Shown: piece by piece, positions 18,862-26,012 of the stretch
Position numbering within the stretch: the stretch's first letter is position 1
How the letters are laid out: each line of letters opens with the position of its first letter
Origin: Paenibacillus sp. BJ-4
GTDB taxonomy: Bacteria; Bacillota; Bacilli; Paenibacillales; Paenibacillaceae
DNA length: 64,000 nucleotides
Direction of reading: 5' to 3'
NCBI RefSeq assembly: GCF_020404765.1
Contig: NZ_JAIVEM010000044.1
Location: 150,172 to 214,171 of the forward strand
The notes under the pieces: generated by a model
Seen by the model: only the letters and a program-made list of their open reading frames with translations
The model's database searches: none
Told to the model about the DNA's origin: nothing
Made by a program: the position numbers and the translations under genes

Positions 18862-20016
18862 TTGGCTATCCGCTACAGCGTCATCATCCCAACCTATAAC
18901 CGAGCCCAGCAGTTGTTGCTCACACTCACTTCATTTGAAGCACAAACCTATCCGAAACACCTATTCGAAGTGATTGTAGCTGATGACGGCTCTACAGACG
19001 GAACGAAAGAAATGGTCGAAGGCTTCAAAGCATCCTATCCTCTTATCTATGTATCCCATCCGGAACAACGCGGTCGGTCTGCCGTACGAAATTTGGGGCT
19101 GCGCCATGCGAAAGGGCTATACATTATCTTCTGCGACGCTGACTTTCTGGTCTTACCTGATTTCATTAGAATCGTGAGCCGTTATCACCGCAAATATCCC
19201 AAGGCCGTGCTATCAGGCATTCCTCACTCGTGGGACGATGCTTTTACCCATTATTACCCTGACTTTTCTCCTGAAGAAAAAGAACATTGTCGAAGCATAC
19301 TTACACAATCGGGCTTATGGAATCCAGATTTGGAAGCAGCGAATGAAATTGTCCCGATCATAACGCCAGAAGATATCCTTCATCAAACGGGTGTTTTGTC
19401 TAAAGTAGTTAGCCCCACAAGAGTTCCCCCCAATACCAAAAAGCAATTTGCCTCAACGGATGTAGCCCCCTGGATGTTACTGGTTACTCGTTGTGTAGCC
19501 ATCAGACGCAGCCACTTGATTCGTATTGGAGGTTTTAATGAGCGGTTTGTACTCTATGGACTCGAGGACTGGGACATTGGCTATAGGCTACATCGGTTGA
19601 GGGTCCCTTTTTATTGTATTAAAGAGGTTGTCGGATATCATCAGGAGCACCCCACCTACCTCAGAGGGAACGTTTTAAATACGGAAAATCTGAGAATCAT
19701 GTTCGAAACCTACGGATTCAATGACTCCTCCTTAAATTTATTCGCCCTCATACCTCCATCCGAGGATTTTGAGACCTACAAAAATACGCTGCGGGTATTG
19801 CATAGAGGAATCCGCTCCAAGTTAACACGCTCATCCGCCCTGTTGTTAAGACGAACGCTACGCATTGCAGCCAAACAGTTCTATTATCAAAACCATACTC
19901 ATGCATACAAAAAATCGTTACACTCGATAAAAAAGAAAGCCGAGAACCGGAAAAGCCGAGTCGCTCACGTGTTACGAGAAATGCTGCTAAAGTCTGAAAA
20001 GCTGGTGGAAAAATAG
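18862..20016 (+). CDS. Family 2 glycosyltransferase
   Basis: A 384-residue enzyme with the GT-A fold of family 2: YSVIIPTYNRAQQ at the N-terminus, VIVADDGSTDGTKEM near residue 45, the metal-binding FCDADF near 95, and the acceptor-side GLEDWDIGYRLHR near 240, which resembles galactosyltransferase-type C-terminal motifs. The C-terminal 100 residues are basic and helical. The TTG at 18862 is chosen because GGAGGGGGAG lies about six bases upstream. The longer ATG at 18841 has no ribosome site. No other glycan genes lie next to it, so donor and acceptor are unknown. Confidence 0.83.
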   Translation: MAIRYSVIIPTYNRAQQLLLTLTSFEAQTYPKHLFEVIVADDGSTDGTKEMVEGFKASYPLIYVSHPEQRGRSAVRNLGLRHAKGLYIIFCDADFLVLPDFIRIVSRYHRKYPKAVLSGIPHSWDDAFTHYYPDFSPEEKEHCRSILTQSGLWNPDLEAANEIVPIITPEDILHQTGVLSKVVSPTRVPPNTKKQFASTDVAPWMLLVTRCVAIRRSHLIRIGGFNERFVLYGLEDWDIGYRLHRLRVPFYCIKEVVGYHQEHPTYLRGNVLNTENLRIMFETYGFNDSSLNLFALIPPSEDFETYKNTLRVLHRGIRSKLTRSSALLLRRTLRIAAKQFYYQNHTHAYKKSLHSIKKKAENRKSRVAHVLREMLLKSEKLVEK

Positions 20017-20075
20017 TTACTCATTTACAGCGTACAAAGTATGTATTGCATGCATCCTCCTTACGGGGATAAAAA

Positions 20076-20132
20076 GACTCCTCCATAAAGGTGCGAGCCC
20101 AACTTGGCAAGCAGCTTTATGGAGGGGGAGTC
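20076..20132. repeat. Inverted repeat abutting the ssrA vestige
   Basis: GACTC-CTCCATAAAG (20076-20090) pairs with CTTTATGGAGGGGGAGTC (20115-20132), with a three-base bulge. Its right arm runs into the ssrA-like sequence at 20121-20157, so it may be part of an old recombination end. It could also serve as a terminator-like structure after the glycosyltransferase, but there is no T run. Confidence 0.5.
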
Positions 20133-20136
20133 GGGG

Positions 20137-20157
20137 CCCTGTCCGAAGATAACGACA
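20137..20157 (-). repeat. Vestigial ssrA 3'-end fragment (oldest att-like copy)
   Basis: These 21 bases are identical to 24660-24680 inside ssrA, and weaker likeness extends left to about 20121 (GGGGAGTCG is shared). It is probably the remnant of an attachment-site duplication left by an early integration at the ssrA 3' end. Confidence 0.6.
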
Positions 20158-20241
20158 AAAGTTGTCGCTACTAGTTTACTATTCCTCTTGATAGCCCAGC
20201 ATACTTTATGATTATTCATTACATATGAGTTTTACCAGCCG

Positions 20242-20799
20242 CTAAGAACTCAATATTTTAATGCTATCATCGCACCAGCGAATTAAACTGCTGAACTGGC
20301 TTTTACCATAGTTTATGGTTATCATCCAATACTTATGATTATGATCTTTATGCTCTACGTTGCTAAGCCAACGTTCAAGCTCTTCGAAAATATGCAAGCT
20401 TTCTATTAGCTTTTCTTTATGCTCCTGTATGTGCTTCATAATCGTTTCAGGCGAAGAATTGCCACCGAAAAACACCCTTAACAGCAGCTCATTTTTTTTA
20501 AGCATCACCACATGCTCCATGGGCTGAGAAAGCCAGTCTGACAACGTCTGCCTTCCCTGATCGGTAATGCTATAGAGTTTCTTGTCAGGCTTTCCTTTCT
20601 GGCGAATGACCTCGACTGCAATGTCTTTTCGATCCAGTAGCTCTGCCAGGCTGGGATAGATTTGGCCATAGTTCTCATTCCAAAAGTAACTAGTGCTCTG
20701 CTCCATATGTTGTTTTATATCATAACCGGTATGAGGACCCAAACTCAGAATGCCTAATACCGCAAACATTGTATTGGTTTTCCCTGACTGTCTCGCCAT
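20242..20799 (-). CDS. PadR family transcriptional regulator
   Basis: A 185-residue protein. An N-terminal PadR winged helix (about 10-90: MFAVLGILSLGPHTGYDIKQ, then YGQIYPSLAELLDRKDI and KKLYSITDQGRQTL) is followed by the Vir_act_alpha_C-type dimerisation helices (WLSQP, LLLRVFFGG). GGAGG precedes the ATG. It is divergent from the tautomerase gene across a very AT-rich region, and probably represses that gene in response to an aromatic or other xenobiotic ligand, as PadR proteins often do. Confidence 0.87.
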   Translation of the reverse strand: MARQSGKTNTMFAVLGILSLGPHTGYDIKQHMEQSTSYFWNENYGQIYPSLAELLDRKDIAVEVIRQKGKPDKKLYSITDQGRQTLSDWLSQPMEHVVMLKKNELLLRVFFGGNSSPETIMKHIQEHKEKLIESLHIFEELERWLSNVEHKDHNHKYWMITINYGKSQFSSLIRWCDDSIKILSS

Positions 20800-20943
20800 T
20801 ATTTATTGTGCCTCCTAGTACCTTTAGCAAATCTCCGCGGTATATCATGCTTTCATTAGACTAGACATAATTATAGCCCATTTGAACTAGCTCCACATCC
20901 AATCTATATATTATAAAAATATATATTATTATAATAATTATAA

Positions 20944-20972
20944 TTGACAAGGGTTTTTAGCCATTTTATATT
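20944..20972 (+). promoter_or_regulatory. Sigma-A promoter of the tautomerase gene
   Basis: TTGACA (20944-20949) and TATATT (20967-20972) are separated by exactly 17 bases. Just upstream, about 20905-20943 is almost pure A/T with short inverted repeats, a likely PadR binding area and the back of the divergent promoter. Confidence 0.75.
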
Positions 20973-21084
20973 AACGATATCAACAAAATATCAATGAGCT
21001 TGCCGGGATGAAGCCTTGGATACACATATCATAAAGAATTCCAAGACATCGCTTGGTTAAACCTCAATAAGGAGATATCAGACC

Positions 21085-21558
21085 ATGACCATGATCAATG
21101 TAAATTATCCAGCAGGCCGTATAACGCTTGAACAGCGTCGTCTTTTGGCAGAAGGTTTGACGGATGCAGTGCTCGTTCCAGAGGTAGGTCAATATTGTCC
21201 CCCAGCAAGAGAAGGGTTCCAGGTCCATTTCACCGAACGTCCAACAGATTACATGGCAATTGGTGGGCAATTGCTGTCCGATCAGCCAGAACGTGATGTA
21301 ATTACTGTCAATGTTCTGGTGATGGATGGTGACTGGCCTAACGACGTCCGCAAAAAAGTGCTTGAGAATATTCTTGGCAGTTTGACTAAAATACTTGGTG
21401 TACCGGAACCCTCCCCGACTTGGTGGGTATCTTTCCAGGTCATTGAAGAAGGCAGTTGGGGTTCCCGCGGCGGTGTGCTCTCCATTCTGGACTTGCTGGA
21501 CTCAGGAGTCTTTACTGAGGAGAAAATGAAGGCTATCAAGCAAAATATTATACGGTAA
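21085..21558 (+). CDS. Tautomerase superfamily protein without N-terminal proline
   Basis: A 157-residue protein. It resembles the longer members of the tautomerase (4-oxalocrotonate tautomerase-like) superfamily: a beta strand at the start (INVNYPAG), then ITLEQRRLLAEGLTDAV and later VITVNVLVMDGDWPNDVR. Typical enzymes expose a catalytic Pro directly after the initiator Met. Here the mature start is Thr or Ile (MTMINVNYP), so chemistry may differ or the first Pro may be elsewhere. AAGGAG lies ten bases before the ATG. It is paired with the divergent PadR gene and followed by a truncated SDR gene, as if once part of a detoxification operon. Confidence 0.65.
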   Translation: MTMINVNYPAGRITLEQRRLLAEGLTDAVLVPEVGQYCPPAREGFQVHFTERPTDYMAIGGQLLSDQPERDVITVNVLVMDGDWPNDVRKKVLENILGSLTKILGVPEPSPTWWVSFQVIEEGSWGSRGGVLSILDLLDSGVFTEEKMKAIKQNIIR

Positions 21559-21602
21559 TGCGTGGAACTTGGCATAATAAAGATAGGAGGAGCATTAATA
21601 TC

Positions 21603-21698
21603 TTGTCGATAGCTAAGGCAATTTACAAAGCGGCAACTGACGACTCAAACCGTCTGCGGTATCCAGTAGGAGAACCTTCCAAAAGGTTATATCTTTAG
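21603..21698 (+). pseudogene. C-terminal remnant of a short-chain dehydrogenase/reductase
   Basis: Behind a full ribosome site (AGGAGG at about 21586) runs a 31-codon frame reading SIAKAIYKAATDDSNRLRYP then VGEPSKRLYL and a stop. This is the usual C-terminal helix and LRYP motif of classical SDR enzymes that stand beside such PadR/tautomerase genes. The N-terminal approximately 220 residues with the Rossmann fold are missing, which suggests an internal deletion joining the start region to the tail. Confidence 0.6.
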
Positions 21699-21738
21699 CA
21701 TTGACAAGCTTATAACTTACAGTGTAGTATGTCCAAGC

Positions 21739-21761
21739 GAAAAAACACCCATAAGGGTGTT
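21739..21761 (-). terminator. Terminator following the displaced ssrA 3' end
   Basis: AACACCC/GGGTGTT stem followed by six T on the minus strand. It lies 20-40 bases beyond the ssrA-like fragment, where a tmRNA terminator belongs. The intact ssrA gene has no such structure directly after it. Confidence 0.75.
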
Positions 21762-21780
21762 CTTCATTTTACTGTTAGTG

Positions 21781-21850
21781 GATGCGAGGGGGATTCGAGC
21801 CCCCTCCGAAGATAATGATACATAAACTTCTACGGGTGTAGTGACAGATT
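21781..21850 (-). repeat. Displaced ssrA 3'-end copy (att-like), T-arm and acceptor strand
   Basis: About 70 bases align without gaps to the 3' end of ssrA (24639-24707). They include TCCGAAGATAA and CTTCTACGGGTGTAGT exactly. Differences in the T-arm are compensated: the stem reads GGGGG/CCCCC here against AGGGG/CCCCT in ssrA, and the acceptor strand is CGCATCC instead of CGCCTCC. It looks like a tmRNA end from a related but different gene, left by integration of an element into ssrA. Confidence 0.75.
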
Positions 21851-21891
21851 CAGAAGATTTTCCAAAGAAACATCCTTCAGTTTACGTAATC

Positions 21892-22134
21892 TTAATGGCT
21901 AGCCAAATCATGCTCCAAAGCTTGAAGAGAAAGGCTATTCCTCGTACTGCCTCCCTCTCCCGGTCTCATATCAAAAATACGATCGACAAATCGATTGACA
22001 TCCAGCAGCATTGCCTTTCGTTCTTCCAATCCCTCCCCGTGTTGAATACTCGCTAACAGCTCACGGGGCAAATTTCGTCCCCATATTGCGCAGTATGTAT
22101 GATTGGGGGGAGATTCATCTGGAGCACCCGAAAA
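21892..22134 (-). pseudogene. Unidentified C-terminal gene remnant
   Basis: An 80-codon frame without a proper start. It reads sensible protein (AIWGRNLPRELLASIQHGEG, then LEERKAMLLDVNRFVDRIFD and a short tail). It begins after a stop at 22135-22137 and ends between two ssrA-type sites. I do not recognise the family. The amphipathic, charged ending suggests the C-terminus of a once-real gene cut by rearrangement. Confidence 0.35.
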
Positions 22135-22137
22135 TTA

Positions 22138-22603
22138 GATACGTGGAAAAATAGTGAATTATCAGAAGTTCTACAGTTAATCTGCAGTGAACAGAGAAGG
22201 ACATTGGCAATGTTTAAATAAGCGATTGGCTCAGCATGTAGGAGCGAAGTAACGGATAACTTTTCTGTCAATAACATTGTAGTTTAGTCCATCTCAAGGA
22301 CAGTTCAGGGTAATGAGCAACCATAGTTGGCATGCGCAATAGATGCAAGTATACATCCCTTCCTGCCCAGCGTGATCAGACTTTCATCTCTATGTTATAG
22401 TCCATACCAAGGTGCATAATGAAAACCCACAATGACCAATTTTGTCAAAGTGGATCATCTTGTCATCTTCATATTCTTCTACAAACTGTATGTTTTCATT
22501 CCCAATGCGAAGGCAGTCATGTACCGGTTTTCTAAACCTGGCAGCCCATCACCGTGACTTCAACTTTTCCTCAGAGGCAAAACAGCAGCCTTTTCGTTTA
22601 CTT
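22138..22603. other. Gene-poor stretch inside the ssrA island
   Basis: No intact gene. On the minus strand, roughly 22395-22535 stays open for about 45 codons (PVHDCLRIGNENIQFVEEYE, then DDKMIHFDKIGHCGFS), which could be another gene scrap, but I cannot name it. The rest shows neither RNA gene nor strong repeat. Confidence 0.35.
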
Positions 22604-23548
22604 TTATTTTCCCGTTAATGTTCTTACTTCAATAGGAAGCAGGTTCGCCTCAATTTGAGCCCGCTGCGGTTCAAACCACTCTGGGAGCATTAATTTCTGC
22701 CCCAAAGATTCCGCAGGTTCATCGTTAGCAAATCCCGGTGGATCTGTAGCAATTTCAAATAGTATGCCGCCCGCTTCTCTGAAATATATAGCATTAAAAT
22801 ATTGGCGGTCTATGATTGGAGTCGGCTGATAGCCATAATTCTGGACAGTGCTTCTCCAGTCTTCATGTTGCTCGAAATCTTTTGCACGCCATGCAATGTG
22901 ATGTACCGTGCCTGCTCCACCAAAGCCTAAACCCATTTTGGCGATTCGAACATCCACGATGTTGCCGATTTCTCCTTCGGACTGATAACGGACATATTCG
23001 GCGTCTTCATCGATTTTTGTAAATCCGAGTATGCTTTCCATTACATCCATCGTTTTCTGAGGATTGACACTAAATAGCACGGCACCTCCAAACCCCTTAA
23101 TTGCTTTATCAGCCGAAATGCCACCGTAAGACCAAGTACTGTTCGCTCCCGCTTCACGTTCGACAAGCTCAAGACGTAGGCCCTCATTATCCTCGAATTG
23201 GAGATATTGTTCAGAAAAGCGGCTCGTTTTCGTAACTTGAATATCAAAGCTTTGCAAACGATGCTGCCAAAAATCAAGTGAACCTGGCGGTACTACATAT
23301 GAGGTAATGCCCACCTGGCCACCTCCGATTCGCCCTTTGGGAGTTCCTGGAGCAGGAAAAAATGTAATGATGGTTCCAGGGCCTCCTGCCTCGTTGCCAA
23401 AGTACAAGTGGTAAACCTCAGGAGCATCGAAGTTGATTGTTTTCTTCAATAACCGAAGTCCAAGGATGCCGGCATAGAAGTCGACATTTTCCTGCGGATT
23501 ACCGGCAAAAGCTGTAATATGATGTATACCTGTAGTTTGAAGTGACAT
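22604..23548 (-). CDS. mhqO: Ring-cleaving dioxygenase of the glyoxalase superfamily (MhqO-like)
   Basis: A 314-residue protein with two vicinal-oxygen-chelate repeats. The first starts TTGIHHITAFAGNPQENVDFY with a metal-type His. The second includes VHHIAWRAKDFEQHEDWR and GGILFEIATDPPGF with the matching His and Glu. It resembles the B. subtilis MhqO/MhqA hydroquinone-specific extradiol dioxygenases, Fe-dependent enzymes that open aromatic rings formed from quinones. It lies downstream of a DoxX gene, as in the mhqNOP operon. The actual substrate is inferred from that context. Confidence 0.85.
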   Translation of the reverse strand: MSLQTTGIHHITAFAGNPQENVDFYAGILGLRLLKKTINFDAPEVYHLYFGNEAGGPGTIITFFPAPGTPKGRIGGGQVGITSYVVPPGSLDFWQHRLQSFDIQVTKTSRFSEQYLQFEDNEGLRLELVEREAGANSTWSYGGISADKAIKGFGGAVLFSVNPQKTMDVMESILGFTKIDEDAEYVRYQSEGEIGNIVDVRIAKMGLGFGGAGTVHHIAWRAKDFEQHEDWRSTVQNYGYQPTPIIDRQYFNAIYFREAGGILFEIATDPPGFANDEPAESLGQKLMLPEWFEPQRAQIEANLLPIEVRTLTGK

Positions 23549-23622
23549 ATGAAACCCTCCTTTAATCGTAGGAACCTTTATTTTTTGTCGTTGATGATTT
23601 TTAATGGCTTAAATATCATGTT

Positions 23623-24036
23623 TTATTTAAGTATTGCATCGATGGAATATGAACCTGCCCCTGTCAACGCAATACCGATTACAACGGCAATAAGAACTAG
23701 AGGATATTCATAGCCGTCAGCTGTGGCCCAGATCCCATTTTGACCATGTACTTTGAAAATCGCTCCGAGCATAGTCACCGTAATCAACAATGCAGCCAAT
23801 GGAGTGAGCAGTCCTAAAGTAAATAGAGTTCCTCCCAACAATTCCATCAACCCAGCGGACACTGCCATGAATACTCCCGGCTTAATTCCAACCGATTCCA
23901 TCCAACCACCGGTACCTTTTAGACCATAGCCACCAAACCAGCCAAAAAGTTTCTGAGCTCCATGTCCCACCAATAACAATCCAACCACCAAACGTACCAG
24001 TAACAATCCACTCGCCAACATAAAATCACTCTCCAT
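23623..24036 (-). CDS. mhqP: DoxX family membrane protein (MhqP-like)
   Basis: A 137-residue protein with four membrane helices and the DoxX pattern (GLLLVRLVVGLLLVGHGAQK then LFGWFGGYG, and later GGTLFTLGLLTPLAAL). DoxX proteins are small inner-membrane proteins found with oxidoreductases. MhqP is the Bacillus member co-transcribed with the dioxygenase MhqO under control of MhqR and induced by quinones and other electrophiles. It stands 74 bases before the dioxygenase gene and after the DUF896 gene, all on the minus strand. Confidence 0.85.
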   Translation of the reverse strand: MESDFMLASGLLLVRLVVGLLLVGHGAQKLFGWFGGYGLKGTGGWMESVGIKPGVFMAVSAGLMELLGGTLFTLGLLTPLAALLITVTMLGAIFKVHGQNGIWATADGYEYPLVLIAVVIGIALTGAGSYSIDAILK

Positions 24037-24087
24037 ATTATATTTGTTTAAAGATTATTTAATTAAAGATATTAGATAAAATTAAAT

Positions 24088-24315
24088 TCATTGTTTAACG
24101 ATTTGGGCCTGTTCTTTTTTTAGTTTTTCAGGAGTAACATCATCTCCATTCGGATCATAGATAGTAGCATTCAAAAGGATGCTTTTTACAGAACCCCGAA
24201 AGATTTGAAGGTATTCTTTGCGAAGATCGATTTGTTCCGTTTTTTCAATTTCAGTTAATCCGACTTCTTTTGCTTTTTTGGCAAGCTGATTAATTCTTTT
24301 TAAAATTGTAAGCAT
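24088..24315 (-). CDS. DUF896 (YnzC-like) small protein
   Basis: A 75-residue, highly charged protein with the DUF896 pattern: ILKRINQLAKKAKEVGLTEI, then EQIDLRKEYLQIFRGSVK and a C-terminal DPNGDDVTPEKL. Relatives such as YnzC form two-helix hairpins and are of unknown function. GGAGG precedes the ATG. It appears to be the first gene of the DUF896-DoxX-dioxygenase operon, directly behind the palindromic operator at 24368-24385. Its pairing with the mhqOP-type genes is unusual as far as I know. Confidence 0.85.
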   Translation of the reverse strand: MLTILKRINQLAKKAKEVGLTEIEKTEQIDLRKEYLQIFRGSVKSILLNATIYDPNGDDVTPEKLKKEQAQIVKQ

Positions 24316-24367
24316 GTGTATACCTCCATATTCAAAATTTGCTGATCGTTTTTATCTTTAATTTATT

Positions 24368-24408
24368 TATCTTGATATAAAGATATAATACTTTTCTATC
24401 CGTGTCAA
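24368..24408 (-). promoter_or_regulatory. MhqR-type operator overlapping a sigma-A promoter
   Basis: On the minus strand TTGACA (24403-24408) and TATCTT (24380-24385) are 17 bases apart. The -10 is one arm of a perfect palindrome, TATCTT-N6-AAGATA (24368-24385). MarR/MhqR regulators of B. subtilis bind TATCTC...GAGATA-like palindromes before mhq genes, so this is a strong candidate operator for the DUF896-mhqP-mhqO operon. No mhqR gene lies in the window. Confidence 0.6.
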
Positions 24409-24441
24409 TACTTATTCAAAAAAAGAAGATGAACCCTTTAG

Positions 24442-24675
24442 TTGCTTTCAAAGGTAAAAGAAAAAGCAGCCATCACAGAGGATGCTCTGCGACAACTGCT
24501 TTCTGGCTTTCAGGACCACATCACCAGCCGGAACCTTCCTGAGGTCAAGAAGTTCATCGGCAGCTATGTAGAAAAGGTGATCGTCTACAAGGAAAACGTA
24601 GAAGTCATCTTTAAGCTACAAGTTGTGGATTTGATCGATGGAGGCGAGGGGAGTCGAACCCCTGTCCGAAGATAA
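24442..24675 (+). pseudogene. C-terminal remnant of a site-specific (serine-type) recombinase reading into ssrA
   Basis: A 77-codon frame reading EKAAITEDALRQLLSGFQDH, then SRNLPEVKKFIGSYVEKVIV and YKENVEVIFKLQVVDLI. This pattern matches the C-terminal end of large serine recombinases. The catalytic and DNA-binding domains are absent. An in-frame stop lies just before the TTG. The last 12 codons (GGEGSRTPVRR and stop) are encoded by the ssrA 3' end on the opposite strand, which is where an integrase gene should meet its attachment site. It is non-functional. Confidence 0.65.
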
Positions 24676-25000
24676 CGACACATAAGCTTCTACGGGTGTA
24701 GTCACAGTTTTGATGTCACCCGAGTATCGCCCCGTAACCGGCTATACGTTGGGTCAGCCTGATTGTCTTCTTCAGCTCACCGCAGGCGGAGATGAGACAG
24801 CGTATCCCACTATTTGTTAGCCCCTATCCCTGTCACATGGGCGATGCAGAGTAGAAGCACGCACACAGTTTCTTAGGCTGCGAAAGCGTAGTTGTTTTGT
24901 TGTTTGCCGTTTAATAGGCTTTAGCGTTGATGAAGCGGACGCGTCCCCACTACCCGCTACCCATGCTCGAACTATCCCCGTCGAATCCATAAACGCCCCC
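24639..25000 (-). ncRNA. ssrA: Transfer-messenger RNA (tmRNA)
   Basis: The 5' end (GGGGGCGTTTATGGATTCGA) and the 3' end (GGGGTTCGACTCCCCTCGCC) carry the tRNA-like half. Acceptor strands GGGGGCG and CGCCTCC pair over seven bases, with discriminator A. CCA is not encoded. About 362 nt, the usual size. tmRNA rescues stalled ribosomes together with SmpB, whose gene lies 260 bases upstream on the same strand. A TATAAT lies three bases before the 5' end, too close to be the start of a mature RNA without processing. Its 3' end has served as an integration site. Confidence 0.95.
24873..24908 (-). other. tmRNA tag-peptide reading frame
   Basis: Within ssrA the minus strand reads GKQQNNYAFAA followed by TAA. 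It ends in the AA residues recognised by ClpXP-type proteases. The sequence differs from the B. subtilis tag and is of the Paenibacillus kind. Confidence 0.85.
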
Positions 25001-25259
25001 TTATTATAAAAGGGCTCCACGGATAATTCCGGAAATACCGGAGCATAAGCATGCATAATATCGGAAGCTGAATCCTAAGATTCAACATTCAAACCAAGTT
25101 AAAATACAAAATTCATTAAAACTTACTACTTCGTTAGTATACCATATTACATGTCATAACGAAACGGAATGAAACCATTTAAGCTCGATAAAATAGCACC
25201 ATTACAGGAACAAGTAGCTTATCCACGTAATTTGTACCATACACAATATTACAGCAACC

Positions 25260-25739
25260 CTATCTCGCAATTTTTTGCTTCTCTCGCAGAGCGCGTTGGA
25301 TATCACGCTGTGCATCACGTTTAGCAGCTGCATCACGTTTATCATACTGCTTTTTACCTCTACCCAGTCCAAGCAACAACTTGGCATAACCGTTGCGCAC
25401 ATAAATCTTCAACGGCACGATCGTGTAGCCTTCCTGCTTGGACAGACCGATAAGCTTGCGGATCTGCTCTTTATGCAACAGCAGCTTACGCGTACGCGTC
25501 GGATCAGTCGGATTATTACGATTACCTTGTTCAAAAGGGCTGATATGCATATTGTGAATATGAATTTCGCCATTACGGATCGTAGCAAAGGCATCACTGA
25601 TATTGGAGCGGCCATTCCGCAGAGACTTAATTTCCGTTCCCGTTAACACCATGCCCGCCTCGTAGGTGTCCTCAATAAAATAGTCATGGGAAGCTTTTTT
25701 GTTCTGGGCGAGCACTTTCCCGTCTGCCTTCTTACCCAT
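25260..25739 (-). CDS. smpB: tmRNA-binding protein SmpB
   Basis: A 159-residue basic protein with the SmpB core: [37 protein letters not shown], and a C-terminal basic tail ([17 protein letters not shown], then [10 protein letters not shown]) that enters the ribosomal mRNA channel. It binds the tRNA-like part of tmRNA for trans-translation. AAGGAG lies eight bases before the ATG at 25739. The GTG nine bases upstream is not the better start. It follows rnr on the same strand and precedes ssrA. Confidence 0.95.
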   Translation of the reverse strand: MGKKADGKVLAQNKKASHDYFIEDTYEAGMVLTGTEIKSLRNGRSNISDAFATIRNGEIHIHNMHISPFEQGNRNNPTDPTRTRKLLLHKEQIRKLIGLSKQEGYTIVPLKIYVRNGYAKLLLGLGRGKKQYDKRDAAAKRDAQRDIQRALREKQKIAR

Positions 25740-26012
25740 GAATACCACTCCTTATAAATAACTTAATTCAAAATATAAATCCAGGCACAAGAATCCGGCT
25801 ACAAAGAGCTACCTAGAAATATATTGTAACAAATTTCAGATGATAAAAGCAAGAAAGGTCAAGCCTTCTACATTTCTAACTTACACGTATCACACTAAAA
25901 GCAAACGGTTTCTATCCATTACTACAGACAGAAACCGCCTTATACCTAAGCCCCCGTCAGCTCATTTACTGGTACGAAAACTCCAGCCTTCTAACGAGTA
26001 TGTTATATCAAC

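Noticed and set aside
24985..25010. TATAAT just before ssrA as its -10 element
   Set aside because: It is only three bases from the mature 5' end and has no -35 at the right distance, so I do not list it as the promoter.
24817..25056. 79-codon frame over ssrA
   Set aside because: It lies within the tmRNA gene, which accounts for all the conserved sequence.
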